From the NCBI GenBank assembly GCA_964372095.1, contig CAYJPV010000020.1:1-64000 (forward strand): DNA of 64,000 nucleotides, read 5' to 3'. Origin of the DNA: CAYJPV01 sp964372095. GTDB taxonomy: Bacteria; Acidobacteriota; Vicinamibacteria; Vicinamibacterales; JAKQTR01. The position numbers were made by a program, and so were the translations under genes. The notes beneath the pieces are model-generated. The model made no database searches. It was not told the DNA's origin and saw only the letters and a program-made list of their open reading frames with translations. This document shows positions 42,643 to 51,133 of this stretch, in pieces. Position 1 is the stretch's first letter, and each line of letters starts with the position of its first letter.

Positions 42643-44016
42643 CACGCGTTCCGCACCCTCCAGTTCCCGGCGGAGCCGGGCCACTTCGTTCCTGAACGCC
42701 GCGCCCCGCGCGGCGTAGTTCTCGAACATGTCGAAACTCGCGCAGGCCGGCGCCAGCAGCACGTGCCCCCCGCCGGCGACTGCCGCGAATGCCGCGCGGA
42801 CCGCGTCGGCCATCGACGCGGCGTCCACCACGGGCACGACGCCGTCGAACGCCGCGTGCAGCAGCGGGCGTGCGTCGCCGATCGCCACCACCGTCGCCGA
42901 CCGCCCGGCCAGGGGGCCGCGCAACACCCCGAGATCGCCGCCCTTGAACCGGCCGCCCATGATGACCGCCAGGCGCCCGGAGAACGTCTCGATGGACTGC
43001 CGGGCGGCCTCGATGTTGGTGGCCTTCGAGTCATTGACGAACCGTACGCCCCGCACGTCGTCGACGAACTCCATCGCGTGTTCGAGCCCGTTGAAGGCCG
43101 AGACGGCCGCGGCAATGGCCGCCGGCGCGACGCCCGCAATGCGCGCCACCGTGGCGGCCGCCAGCACGTCGGCCAGCAGATGGGGTCCCATCAGCTTGAC
43201 CGCCGACGTCGGTACGATCGGGACCTCGCCGTCCGCGCTCCGTTCCACCACCCAGTCGTTGGCCACCGTCACCCGCGCGCCGCTGCGCGAGTCAAGAGAA
43301 AACCGTGCCTGCCGGGCGGGGCCGCGCCGGGCCAGTTCGAGCGTGGCCGTGTCGTCGGCATTGATCACCGCCCAGTCCTGATCGGTCTGGTTCGCGAAGA
43401 TGCGCATCTTGGCCCGCGCGTATTCGTCCACATCGGCGTGGCGGTCGAGGTGGTCGGGGCTGAGGTTCAGCAGGACGGCAATCCACGGGTGGAACGTCAC
43501 CGTGGTCTCCAGCTGAAAGCTGCTGACTTCCACCACGTGGATCGACTCGGGCGTGGACTGTTCCACCTGCCCCGAGAGGGCCGGGCCGAGGTTGCCGCCC
43601 GCGGGTGCGTGGAACCCGGCGGCGGTGAGGATTCGCGCCGTCAGGGCGGTCGTCGTGGACTTCCCCTTCGTGCCGGTGATGGCGACGATTCGTCCGAGCA
43701 GCCAGCGTGAGGCGAGTTCCACTTCACCGATGATCGGGATGCCCCTCTCGCGGGCCTCGGCGAAGGCTGGCTGGACGGGCGGCACGCCCGGGCTGAGCAC
43801 AACCAGGTCCGCCGCGGCGAACAACGCGGCGGGGTTCTCGCCCAGCACCAGGGCCACGCCGGCCTGACGCAGGTCTTCGGCATCGGCCAGGTCGGGCCGC
43901 AGATCCGTGAGCGTCACCCGTGCACCCCGGCCGGCGAGCAACCGGGCGGCGGCCACGCCGCTGCCGCCGCCGCCCACCACCACGACACGCAGGCCGCCGA
44001 CGTCGAAGCCGCTCAT
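42640..44016 (-). CDS. murD: UDP-N-acetylmuramoylalanine--D-glutamate ligase
   Basis: The 458-aa ligase adds D-Glu to UDP-MurNAc-L-Ala. The N-terminal VVVVGGGGSGVAAARLL, the segment VVLSPGVPP, Walker A ITGTKGKSTTTAL near 110-122, LNLSPDHLDRH and NDSKATNIEA are all family signatures. The ATG at 44016 overlaps the murF stop as ATGA. mraY, which usually stands between murF and murD, is missing. The stop codon TGA starts the heptamer array described above. Confidence 0.96.
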   Translation of the reverse strand: MSGFDVGGLRVVVVGGGGSGVAAARLLAGRGARVTLTDLRPDLADAEDLRQAGVALVLGENPAALFAAADLVVLSPGVPPVQPAFAEARERGIPIIGEVELASRWLLGRIVAITGTKGKSTTTALTARILTAAGFHAPAGGNLGPALSGQVEQSTPESIHVVEVSSFQLETTVTFHPWIAVLLNLSPDHLDRHADVDEYARAKMRIFANQTDQDWAVINADDTATLELARRGPARQARFSLDSRSGARVTVANDWVVERSADGEVPIVPTSAVKLMGPHLLADVLAAATVARIAGVAPAAIAAAVSAFNGLEHAMEFVDDVRGVRFVNDSKATNIEAARQSIETFSGRLAVIMGGRFKGGDLGVLRGPLAGRSATVVAIGDARPLLHAAFDGVVPVVDAASMADAVRAAFAAVAGGGHVLLAPACASFDMFENYAARGAAFRNEVARLRRELEGAERV

Positions 44017-45470
44017 GCGCGCCCCCGTTCGTCGCGCCCGCACGCCCAGTCCGCCGCCAGGCAGTCGGCGACGATGTCGGTGCGCGTGCCCCGCGATCCT
44101 TTCACCAGGACGACGTCGCCTGCCGTCACGATGGCCGACAGGCGGCCGGCCGCTTCGTGGCTGGTCGCGACGTGCTCCACCGCCGACGCGTCCAGGCCCG
44201 CGGCCACCGCGGCGTCCGCCAGCGCGCGGGCCGCGGGTCCGCCCACCGTGACGAGCCGCGCGAGCCCCGAGCCGGCCGCAGCACGGCCGCACGCGCGGTG
44301 CAGCGGCACCGACTGATCGCCAAGTTCGAGCATCTCTCCCAGCACCGCGACGCGCCGGCCGGACGCCGGCGTGGCACGCAGCGCCTCGAGCATGCGCATC
44401 AGCGCCTGCGGGTTGGAGTTGTACGAATCGTCGACGAGCACCACGCCGTCGCGAAGGGTGTGCACGGCGCCGCGCCGATGTGCCGGCCGCGCGTGCCCGA
44501 GCCTGGAGGCCATCGCGTCGAGGGGCACCCCGAACTGCAGCGCCACCGCCATCGCCGCCAGCGCATTCGCCAGGTGCCCGCGGCCGATGAGCGGACAGTC
44601 CAGGACCACGCTGCCCGCCGCCGTCACGACCGTCGCGCGGGTGCCGCGCGTCCCGAGATCGTGCACCTGCCGCGCCGAGACGTCCGCGTCGACCTCGACG
44701 CCGAAGGTCACCACACGTGCGGGGCATCGCGCGACGCGAGCCATCACGCGCGGGTCCGCGGCGTTTGCGACCACCAGCGTGCCGGGGGTCGCGCCTTCGA
44801 GCAGTTCCGCCTTGGCGTCCGCGATGGCGTCGATCGACGCGAAGAACTCCGTGTGCACCTCGGCCACGTTGGTCCACACGCGCACGTCGGGCTCGGCAAT
44901 CGCGGTCAGGACACGCAGTTCGCCTGCGTGGTTCATGCCCAGTTCGACCACCGCCGTCGGGTACCCGCGCCGGAGTTCCAGCAGCGACAGCGGCAGGCCG
45001 ATGTGGTTGTTGAAGTTGCCCTGGCTCCTGAACACCTCGCCGACGAGCGCCAGCAGGTCGGCGGTCAGCTCCTTCGTCGTCGTCTTGCCGGCGCTCCCGG
45101 TGATCCCGACGACGGTGGTCCGCGACGCGCGGCGCACGTACCAGGCCAGGTCCTGCAGTGCCCGTGTGGTGTCCGGGACCTGGATCACCGCAGCCTCGCC
45201 GGCGTCGGCAGGCACGGCCGACAGGTCGCGCACGACCACCGCCGAGGCGCCGGCCGCCAGCGCCGACGTCACGAAGGCGTGCCCGTCGAATCGATCGCCC
45301 ACAATCGCGACGAAGAGATCGCCCGGAGCGAGTGTCCGTGAATCGATCGAGCACCCGTCGAGGCGCCGCGCGCGATCACCACGTACCACGGTGCCGCCGG
45401 CGGCCTCGGCGACGATCGCGGGCGTCAGGGCGACGGGGACGGCCCGGACGGGCGTGATGGTCCCCATCAT
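44013..45470 (-). CDS. murF: UDP-MurNAc-tripeptide--D-Ala-D-Ala ligase
   Basis: The 485-aa ligase adds D-Ala-D-Ala to the UDP-MurNAc-tripeptide. DSRTLAPGDLFVAIVGDRFDGH near 43-64, Walker A GITGSAGKTTTKELT near 125-139, GNFNNHIGLPLSLL, ELGMNHAGE and DSYNSNPQAL identify MurF. The start ATG overlaps the murE stop (ATGA, with a second in-frame ATG next to it). It sits in an uninterrupted run of overlapping genes from ftsI to murD. Confidence 0.97.
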   Translation of the reverse strand: MMGTITPVRAVPVALTPAIVAEAAGGTVVRGDRARRLDGCSIDSRTLAPGDLFVAIVGDRFDGHAFVTSALAAGASAVVVRDLSAVPADAGEAAVIQVPDTTRALQDLAWYVRRASRTTVVGITGSAGKTTTKELTADLLALVGEVFRSQGNFNNHIGLPLSLLELRRGYPTAVVELGMNHAGELRVLTAIAEPDVRVWTNVAEVHTEFFASIDAIADAKAELLEGATPGTLVVANAADPRVMARVARCPARVVTFGVEVDADVSARQVHDLGTRGTRATVVTAAGSVVLDCPLIGRGHLANALAAMAVALQFGVPLDAMASRLGHARPAHRRGAVHTLRDGVVLVDDSYNSNPQALMRMLEALRATPASGRRVAVLGEMLELGDQSVPLHRACGRAAAGSGLARLVTVGGPAARALADAAVAAGLDASAVEHVATSHEAAGRLSAIVTAGDVVLVKGSRGTRTDIVADCLAADWACGRDERGRA

Positions 45471-46990
45471 CGGCCGGCCTCCAGCGCGGTTCGGGCGCGC
45501 CGTCCTGCCAGCGCCGCGCGGGCGACGCTCACGTCGTCGAAGGGCAGCGTCTCTGCGCCGACGATCTGGTAGTGTTCGTGTCCCTTGCCGGCAATGACGA
45601 CGACGTCGGCCGGACGGGCGGTCTGCACCGCACGTTCGATGGCGGCGCGCCGGTCCACTTCACGTGCCCAGGCGACGGGCCGCTCCGGCGTGTTGGCGAC
45701 ACCCTGTTCGATGTCGTCAATGATCCGGTCGGGATCTTCGGAGCGCGGGTTGTCGGAGGTCACGATGACCGCATCGCTCAGACGCGCGGCGACCGCGCCC
45801 ATCTTGGGGCGCTTGCTGCGGTCCCGGTCGCCGCCGCACCCGAAGACCGTCACGAGCCGGCCGGCCGCCAGCGGACGCACGGCTTCCAGGATGTTGCGCA
45901 GGGCATCGTCGGTGTGGGCATAGTCGACGATGACGGTGACATCGTCGGACGGGTCGGACACCACCTGAAGGCGGCCCGGAACGGCCGTGACCGCGGCCAG
46001 ACCTTCGGTGATTGCCTCGCGCGACAGGCCGAGTCCGATGCCCGTTGCGGCGGCGGCCAGCAGGTTGTAGAGGTTGAACTGCCCGGTCAGGCGGGAACGG
46101 ACCGTCAGCCGGCCGGCCGGCGTGATCGCCTCGAACGACAGTCCCGCCAGCGACGGCGACACGGCGTCGGGGCGGACGTCAGCCGGCTGGTGAAGCCCGA
46201 AGGTCACAACCGTGGGCAACTCCGTCGCCAGGCGGCGGCCCCGTTCGTCGTCCACGTTGATGACGGCCGGCGCGCCCGCGGGCAACATCGTGAACAGGCG
46301 ACGTTTCGCCGCGTAGTAGCGGTCCATGTCGCCGTGGAAGTCGAGGTGGTCCTGCGTGAAGTTCGTGAACACGGCCGCCGCGAATCGCGTCGTGTCGACA
46401 CGGCTCAGCGCGAGGGCGTGGGACGACACTTCGATGGCACAGGCCCGGGCGCCGCCGTCGACCATCCGCCGGAACAGCTGCTGCAGATCGAGCGCCTCGG
46501 GTGTCGTGTGGGGCGCATCAAACAGTTCGCCGCCGACGCTGTAGTGGACCGTGCCGATGAGTCCGCACGGCGTCCCGCTCGTTTCGAGCATCGTGCGCAC
46601 GAGGTAGGACGTGGTGGTCTTGCCGTTTGTCCCGGTGATGCCCACCACTTCGAGTTCGTGGCTCGGGTCGCCGAAGAACGCCGACGCGAGTACCGCCAGC
46701 GCGAGGCGCCCGTCGGACACCTGCACCCATGGCACCGTATGGCCCGGGGCGGCCGGGGTTTCCGCCACCACGGCGATCGCGCCACGGCCGATGGCTTCAG
46801 GCGTGAACGCGGCGCCGTCGAAGCGCTCACCCCTGATGGCCACGAACACCGTGCCGGCTGACGCGCGGCGCGAATCGTAGGCAAGCCCGGCAACCGGGCG
46901 GTCGAGGGCATCCACCTGACCGGACGGCCGCGCCGCGACGGGTCTGAGACCGCGCAACTCGAGCACGGCGACGAGGTCGCGCACCGTCAT
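45467..46990 (-). CDS. murE: UDP-MurNAc-L-Ala-D-Glu--meso-diaminopimelate ligase
   Basis: The 507-aa ligase adds the third residue of the stem peptide. DSRRASAGTVFVAIRGERFDG, Walker A GITGTNGKTTTSYL near 116-129, NFTQDHLDFHG and YAHTDDALRN are present. The substrate motif DNPRSEDP points to meso-diaminopimelate rather than L-lysine. ATG 46990 overlaps the ftsI stop as ATGA; the frame stays open further upstream inside ftsI. Confidence 0.97.
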   Translation of the reverse strand: MTVRDLVAVLELRGLRPVAARPSGQVDALDRPVAGLAYDSRRASAGTVFVAIRGERFDGAAFTPEAIGRGAIAVVAETPAAPGHTVPWVQVSDGRLALAVLASAFFGDPSHELEVVGITGTNGKTTTSYLVRTMLETSGTPCGLIGTVHYSVGGELFDAPHTTPEALDLQQLFRRMVDGGARACAIEVSSHALALSRVDTTRFAAAVFTNFTQDHLDFHGDMDRYYAAKRRLFTMLPAGAPAVINVDDERGRRLATELPTVVTFGLHQPADVRPDAVSPSLAGLSFEAITPAGRLTVRSRLTGQFNLYNLLAAAATGIGLGLSREAITEGLAAVTAVPGRLQVVSDPSDDVTVIVDYAHTDDALRNILEAVRPLAAGRLVTVFGCGGDRDRSKRPKMGAVAARLSDAVIVTSDNPRSEDPDRIIDDIEQGVANTPERPVAWAREVDRRAAIERAVQTARPADVVVIAGKGHEHYQIVGAETLPFDDVSVARAALAGRRARTALEAGR

Positions 46991-49089
46991 GGCGAGGTCC
47001 CCCCCGGCGAGACGGGAAGACGCCCGAGCCGCAGCGCGCACGCGCTGCGATTTTCCACGGGCGTCCCCGGGAGAGGATCCTGTTCCAGGACGACGCCGTC
47101 GCCGGCGAGGTGCGCCGTCAGCCCCAACCGGGTCAGCCGGCGCACCGCCTCGCGGGCGCTGAGGCCGCGCAGATCGGGCACCACCGGCGCGCCGCTCTCG
47201 ATGTCAACGGCGGGCACGCCCGTCACGGCTGCCGCCTGCGTCACGACGCCGGCCGGCGGCGCAAGAGGCGACTCGGCCATCAGCACGGGCGGCACCGCGT
47301 TGACCGTCGGCGCCACCCCGAGATACCGCAGGGTCTGCTCGGCGACGCGGCGAAACACCGGCGCCGCAATCTCGCCGCCGTAGTAGCGGTGGGTCCCGGG
47401 ATACCCGGGCCCGCGGGGCGTGTCGATGACGACCAGGATGGTCAGCGCCGGCCGCCGCGATGGCACGAAGCCCACGAACGATGCGTGGTAGTCGGACTTC
47501 GAATATCGCCCGTTGATGACCTTCGCCGCGGTGCCCGTCTTCCCCGCGACGGTGAACCCCGGCACCTTCGCGGTCTTGCCCGTGCCGCGGTCGACCACCT
47601 GCTCCATGATGCTGACCAGCTCGGCCACCGTAGCAGGCTCGATCGTGCGGCGCAGTTCGTGCGGCTCCACCACCGCCTGCCGCGTGCCCGTCCGCAGGCC
47701 GTGGACCACGCGCGGCTGAATCAGGGAACCGCCGTTGGCCACCGATGAGAAGGCCGCAGCCATCTGGATGGGCGTGACGCCGATCTCGTACCCCATCGAG
47801 ATCGAGGCCAGGGCGCTCGGCGACCACGACGACGGAGCCGCCAGCATGCCGGCCGTCTCGCCCGGCAGATCCGGGCACAGCCGCGTACCGAAGCCGAACC
47901 GGCGTACGTAGCGCCCCAGGCGCTCGTTGCCCAGACGGGTGCCGACCTTGATCGCGCCGACGTTGCTCGACTTGACGATGACGTCGGTGAAGCTGAGCAG
48001 GTCGTAGCGATGGACGTCCTTGATCACGCGGGAGGCGACCTGGATCAGCCCGGCGCTGACGTCGATCGGCTCGTCGGGCGTGAAGGCCCGTTCTTCGATG
48101 GCGGCCGACGCCGTGACGATCTTGAACGTGGACCCCGGTTCGTAGATCTCCTGCACGCCCCGGTTCCGGCGCGTCTCGGCGTCGAACTCGAGGAACGTAT
48201 TCGGGTTGAACGTCGGGGCGTTGGCCAGGGCGAGCACTTCGCCCGATCGCGGATCCATGACCACGATCGAGCCGCCCACCGCGTGGTGCTCCGCCACGGC
48301 CGCGCGCAACTCCCGTTCGGCGATGTACTGGATGTGCGCGTCGATCGTCAGCGCGATCGTCGCGCCGGCGGTCGGCAGCCGCTCGACGCGGCTGAACGGG
48401 GTGCCGGCGCCGTCGAGTTCCACGAACAGGCTCCCGTCGAGGCCGCGGATGCGAGAATCGTACGTCGCCTCGATCCCGGCAAGCCCCTTGTTGTCGCGGC
48501 CGACGTAGCCCAGGACGTGGGCCGCCAGATCGCGGTTCGGGTAGACCCGGCGGGACTCGTTGACGAGGTTGATGCCTTTGAGCGGGCTAGGCGCCTTCCT
48601 GTCGGTCTTCTTCCGGGCCCTCCCGGCGGCTTCTTCACCCGCCTTCAACGCCAGCACGCGACGCGTCTCGTCGGGCGTCAGCTGACGGTCGAGGAGATAC
48701 AGGAACTGCCGCGTGTCGTTCCGGCGAATACGTGCGGCCAGCGCGTCGCGGACGGCGCCGTCGCACCCGTCGAGCGCCCCGCAGAGGGCCGCGGCGGTCA
48801 GCTCCGGCGACTCGATGGCGACCGGAACGGCGTAGGCCCGCTCGGCGCCGACGCTCATCGCCAGGGTGCGGCCGTTGCGATCGACAATGACGCCCCGCCG
48901 GCCGGGGACCGTGAGCGTGCGGTTGCGCTGCACCGTGGCCCGCGCGACGTGTGCGTCGTGCTGGAACACCTGGAGGACGACAAGACGCGCTTCGATCGCC
49001 AGCGTCCACACGACGAACGCCGCGCCGGCCACCAGCAGCCGTCGCCGGATCGTGGAGCGCCAGGCCTGCGTGACCGCTGCGTCGTCCAT
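46987..49089 (-). CDS. ftsI: FtsI-type class B penicillin-binding protein with PASTA domain
   Basis: The 700-aa transpeptidase cross-links septal peptidoglycan. A membrane anchor near residues 18-40 is followed by the dimerisation domain (GRRGVIVDRNGRTLA) and the transpeptidase with the catalytic Ser in EPGSTFKIV, SSN in VKSSNVG and KTG in VAGKTGTA. A C-terminal PASTA repeat (VVPDLRGLSAREAVRRLTRLGL) is added, as in PBP2x or SpoVD and unlike proteobacterial FtsI. ATG 49089 has GGAGGGGGAG just upstream; the longer frame is an extension. An 83-bp gap separates it from ftsL. Confidence 0.94.
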   Translation of the reverse strand: MDDAAVTQAWRSTIRRRLLVAGAAFVVWTLAIEARLVVLQVFQHDAHVARATVQRNRTLTVPGRRGVIVDRNGRTLAMSVGAERAYAVPVAIESPELTAAALCGALDGCDGAVRDALAARIRRNDTRQFLYLLDRQLTPDETRRVLALKAGEEAAGRARKKTDRKAPSPLKGINLVNESRRVYPNRDLAAHVLGYVGRDNKGLAGIEATYDSRIRGLDGSLFVELDGAGTPFSRVERLPTAGATIALTIDAHIQYIAERELRAAVAEHHAVGGSIVVMDPRSGEVLALANAPTFNPNTFLEFDAETRRNRGVQEIYEPGSTFKIVTASAAIEERAFTPDEPIDVSAGLIQVASRVIKDVHRYDLLSFTDVIVKSSNVGAIKVGTRLGNERLGRYVRRFGFGTRLCPDLPGETAGMLAAPSSWSPSALASISMGYEIGVTPIQMAAAFSSVANGGSLIQPRVVHGLRTGTRQAVVEPHELRRTIEPATVAELVSIMEQVVDRGTGKTAKVPGFTVAGKTGTAAKVINGRYSKSDYHASFVGFVPSRRPALTILVVIDTPRGPGYPGTHRYYGGEIAAPVFRRVAEQTLRYLGVAPTVNAVPPVLMAESPLAPPAGVVTQAAAVTGVPAVDIESGAPVVPDLRGLSAREAVRRLTRLGLTAHLAGDGVVLEQDPLPGTPVENRSACALRLGRLPVSPGGTSP

Positions 49090-49172
49090 CTCCCCCTCCG
49101 GGGCGGCGCACGCCGCCCGTTCTCTCTCTGGTCCCGCAGCCGTGCGTCCGTGCCGCAGCCGCCCGGCGCCGT

Positions 49173-49586
49173 TCAGCGGCGGGCCACCACCGCGCTCGTC
49201 GGCCCGGGGCTCGTCTTGACGCGCTCGAGCACGAAGGCGTCCGCCTGCGACGGTTCGACCAGCTTCAGCTGCGTGGTGGCCAGGTGTTCGATCCGGGTCA
49301 GCGCGCTCAGCGACTCTCTCTCGGCGACGAGGTGCCGGCGTTCGGCTTCGAGACTCGCCCGCTTCGCCTGCAGCCGCTCGATCCGGGCGCCGAGGTCGTT
49401 CAGGTGATTCCGGAGCACCGTGATGCTGAGCAGGACGCCCAGGACGCCCAGCACGACGAGTGTCGTGCCCCACATACGGCGCTGCCCGGCGCGATCCACC
49501 TCCCGGAGCGGCCGGTTGCGGATGTCACGTCGAACCTGGAAGCCAAGTGCGTCAGCGGCGTCGCGTGTGCGTCCCATGGTCCTCAT
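49173..49586 (-). CDS. ftsL: FtsL-like division protein
   Basis: The 137-aa bitopic protein has a cytoplasmic N-terminus of about 38 residues, one membrane segment (MWGTTLVVLGVLGVLLSITVLR) and a periplasmic coiled coil (residues 60-110, heptad leucines) as in FtsL. FtsL pairs with FtsB and FtsQ and activates FtsWI. Sequence conservation of FtsL is low, so the call rests mainly on topology and position between rsmH and ftsI. The ATG overlaps the rsmH stop as ATGA. Confidence 0.85.
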   Translation of the reverse strand: MRTMGRTRDAADALGFQVRRDIRNRPLREVDRAGQRRMWGTTLVVLGVLGVLLSITVLRNHLNDLGARIERLQAKRASLEAERRHLVAERESLSALTRIEHLATTQLKLVEPSQADAFVLERVKTSPGPTSAVVARR

Positions 49587-50467
49587 CCCAGTCGTTCGAT
49601 GGCCCTGAGCTTGGCGCTCCGGGCCCGCGGGTTTTCCCGGATCTCGTCAGCCCCGGCCACGAGCGGTTTTTTCGTCAGCAACCCGAACGCCGGATCGCCG
49701 TGCACCAGATCCCGGAAGACGTGCTTCACGGGCCGATCCTCCAGCGAGTGAAACGTGACGACGGCGAAGCGGGCCCCTGTCTCCAGGCGCGCGCTCACCG
49801 TGCGCAGAAACTCCTCCAGCCCGTCCAGTTCGCGGTTCACCCAGATCCGGATCGCCTGGAACGTCCGCGTCGCCGGGTCGATCCGCTGCCACCCCCCGCG
49901 CCCGACCACGCGGCGGACGATCGAGGCCAGCTGGCCCGTCGTCTCGATACGCCCCCGCTCGCGCGCCGCAACGATGGCCCGCGCCACCGCGCGGGAGCGC
50001 CGTTCTTCGCCAAACTGGTAGATCGCGTCGGCGAGTTCCGCCTCGTCGGCCGTCGCGATCAGATCGGCAGCCGTGTCACCCGCGCTCGCATCCATCCGCA
50101 TGTCGAGCGGTTCGTCGCGCTGGAAGCTGAACCCACGTCCCGGGCGATCGAGCTGCATCGACGACACGCCGAGGTCGGCCACCGCGCCCTGCACCCCGGT
50201 GATGCCCCGCTCGTCGAGCACGCGGCCGACCTCGCGGTAGTCCGCGTGCACCAGCTCCACGCGATCGGCCCAGGGCGACAGCGCGCTGCGGGCCAGCTCG
50301 AGGGCCTCGCGATCACGATCCAGGCCGATGAGCCGCGATGCGCCGCTCTCGAGCAGCAGCCGCGCGTGCCCCCCCAGTCCCACCGTGCAATCCACGAACA
50401 CGCCGCCCCGTGCCGGCGCCAGCATCGCCACGATCTCCGACGGCATCACCGGCACGTGCACGGACAT
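49583..50467 (-). CDS. rsmH: 16S rRNA (cytosine1402-N4)-methyltransferase RsmH
   Basis: The 294-aa SAM-dependent methyltransferase (MraW) modifies C1402 in the ribosomal decoding centre. HVPVMPSEIVAML at the N-terminus, DCTVGLGGHARLLLE (SAM site), LGVSSMQLDRPGRGFSFQRDEPLDMRM and TFHSLEDRPVKHVFRD are signatures. AAGGTGG lies 5 nt before ATG 50467; an in-frame GTG at 50476 is also possible. It is the second gene of the dcw cluster. Confidence 0.96.
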   Translation of the reverse strand: MSVHVPVMPSEIVAMLAPARGGVFVDCTVGLGGHARLLLESGASRLIGLDRDREALELARSALSPWADRVELVHADYREVGRVLDERGITGVQGAVADLGVSSMQLDRPGRGFSFQRDEPLDMRMDASAGDTAADLIATADEAELADAIYQFGEERRSRAVARAIVAARERGRIETTGQLASIVRRVVGRGGWQRIDPATRTFQAIRIWVNRELDGLEEFLRTVSARLETGARFAVVTFHSLEDRPVKHVFRDLVHGDPAFGLLTKKPLVAGADEIRENPRARSAKLRAIERLG

Positions 50468-50488
50468 GTGTGCCACCTTGGGCGGCGA

Positions 50489-50944
50489 TCAGATACCCAG
50501 TTCCCGCACCACCCGCTTGTCGGCCTTGGTGTAGGGCTCGTCGAGCATGTTCTGGTTGAACCGTTCGCGGTCCCAGACCTCCAGGTGGGTCAACGCGCCC
50601 TGGACTTCCACCTCGCCGAGCGTCCGGGCTTTCTCCCGCAGCCGCGGATGGATCAGCAGGCGGTCCTGGCTGTCGATCTCCGCCATCTGGCCCCAGTAGT
50701 TGACCGACCGGACGAACCGGTCGAGCTCTTCGGAGGTTGCCGGCGCCCGCTGGATACGTTTTTCGATTTCAATCCAGGCAGACAACGGATAGATTCGGAC
50801 GTAGTCGCCCCACTCGCTCGTGATGAAGACCTCACGGCTCTGGTAGGCGGCGAAGATGCCCCGAAACACCGATGGGATCTTGAGCCGGCCCCTGTCATCG
50901 ATCTTGGCCGGCGAGTTCCCCCGGAAGGCAACGTCCTGGTCCAT
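50489..50944 (-). CDS. mraZ: Transcriptional regulator MraZ
   Basis: The 151-aa protein has two AbrB-like SpoVT/MraZ domains. The first is FRGNSPAKIDDRGRLKIPSVFR near 7-28, and the second is MAEIDSQDRLLIHPRLRE near 84-101. MraZ is a DNA-binding repressor of the dcw cluster in E. coli. ATG 50944 is the only start close to the conserved FRGN. Three 10-bp repeats with TGGA lie across the start codon and a sigma-70 promoter is just upstream, so autoregulation is likely. rsmH follows after 21 nt. Confidence 0.95.
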   Translation of the reverse strand: MDQDVAFRGNSPAKIDDRGRLKIPSVFRGIFAAYQSREVFITSEWGDYVRIYPLSAWIEIEKRIQRAPATSEELDRFVRSVNYWGQMAEIDSQDRLLIHPRLREKARTLGEVEVQGALTHLEVWDRERFNQNMLDEPYTKADKRVVRELGI

Positions 50945-50963
50945 CTTGGTCCACTTTGCTCCA
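50934..50963 (-). promoter_or_regulatory. MraZ-type operator: three 10-bp direct repeats
   Basis: Read on the minus strand, TGGA recurs at exact 10-bp intervals three times (units TGGAGCAAAG, TGGACCAAGA and TGGACCAGGA). In E. coli MraZ binds three TGGGN repeats separated by 5 nt, also a 10-bp period. Here the repeats run from about the transcription start into the mraZ start codon, so binding would block initiation. Confidence 0.7.
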
Positions 50964-50969
50964 CTCGGG

Positions 50970-50998
50970 ATGGTAGGAGCAGCTTCGCCCTTTGTCAA
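50970..50998 (-). promoter_or_regulatory. Sigma-70 promoter of the dcw cluster
   Basis: On the minus strand a perfect TTGACA (-35) is separated by 17 nt from TACCAT (-10). The predicted start is about 20 nt before the mraZ ATG, immediately at the first TGGA repeat. It is the best promoter seen in the window. Confidence 0.85.
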
Positions 50999-51133
50999 CG
51001 CCAAAATCTTTTGCACAGTTGTAGTTACGGGCTGTTGATCTACGCCTTTGTTTCGCTGTCCAACCAGGCGCAGCCGGCGGGCATACGAAACGGTGGGCAA
51101 CGGCGTGCTACGATGTGCAACCGAACAGTCCTT

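Noticed and set aside
42640..45354. 904-codon minus-strand frame that seems to fuse a protein to MurD
   Set aside because: Its first half is an out-of-frame reading of murF. The real murD starts at 44016 with ATGA overlap.
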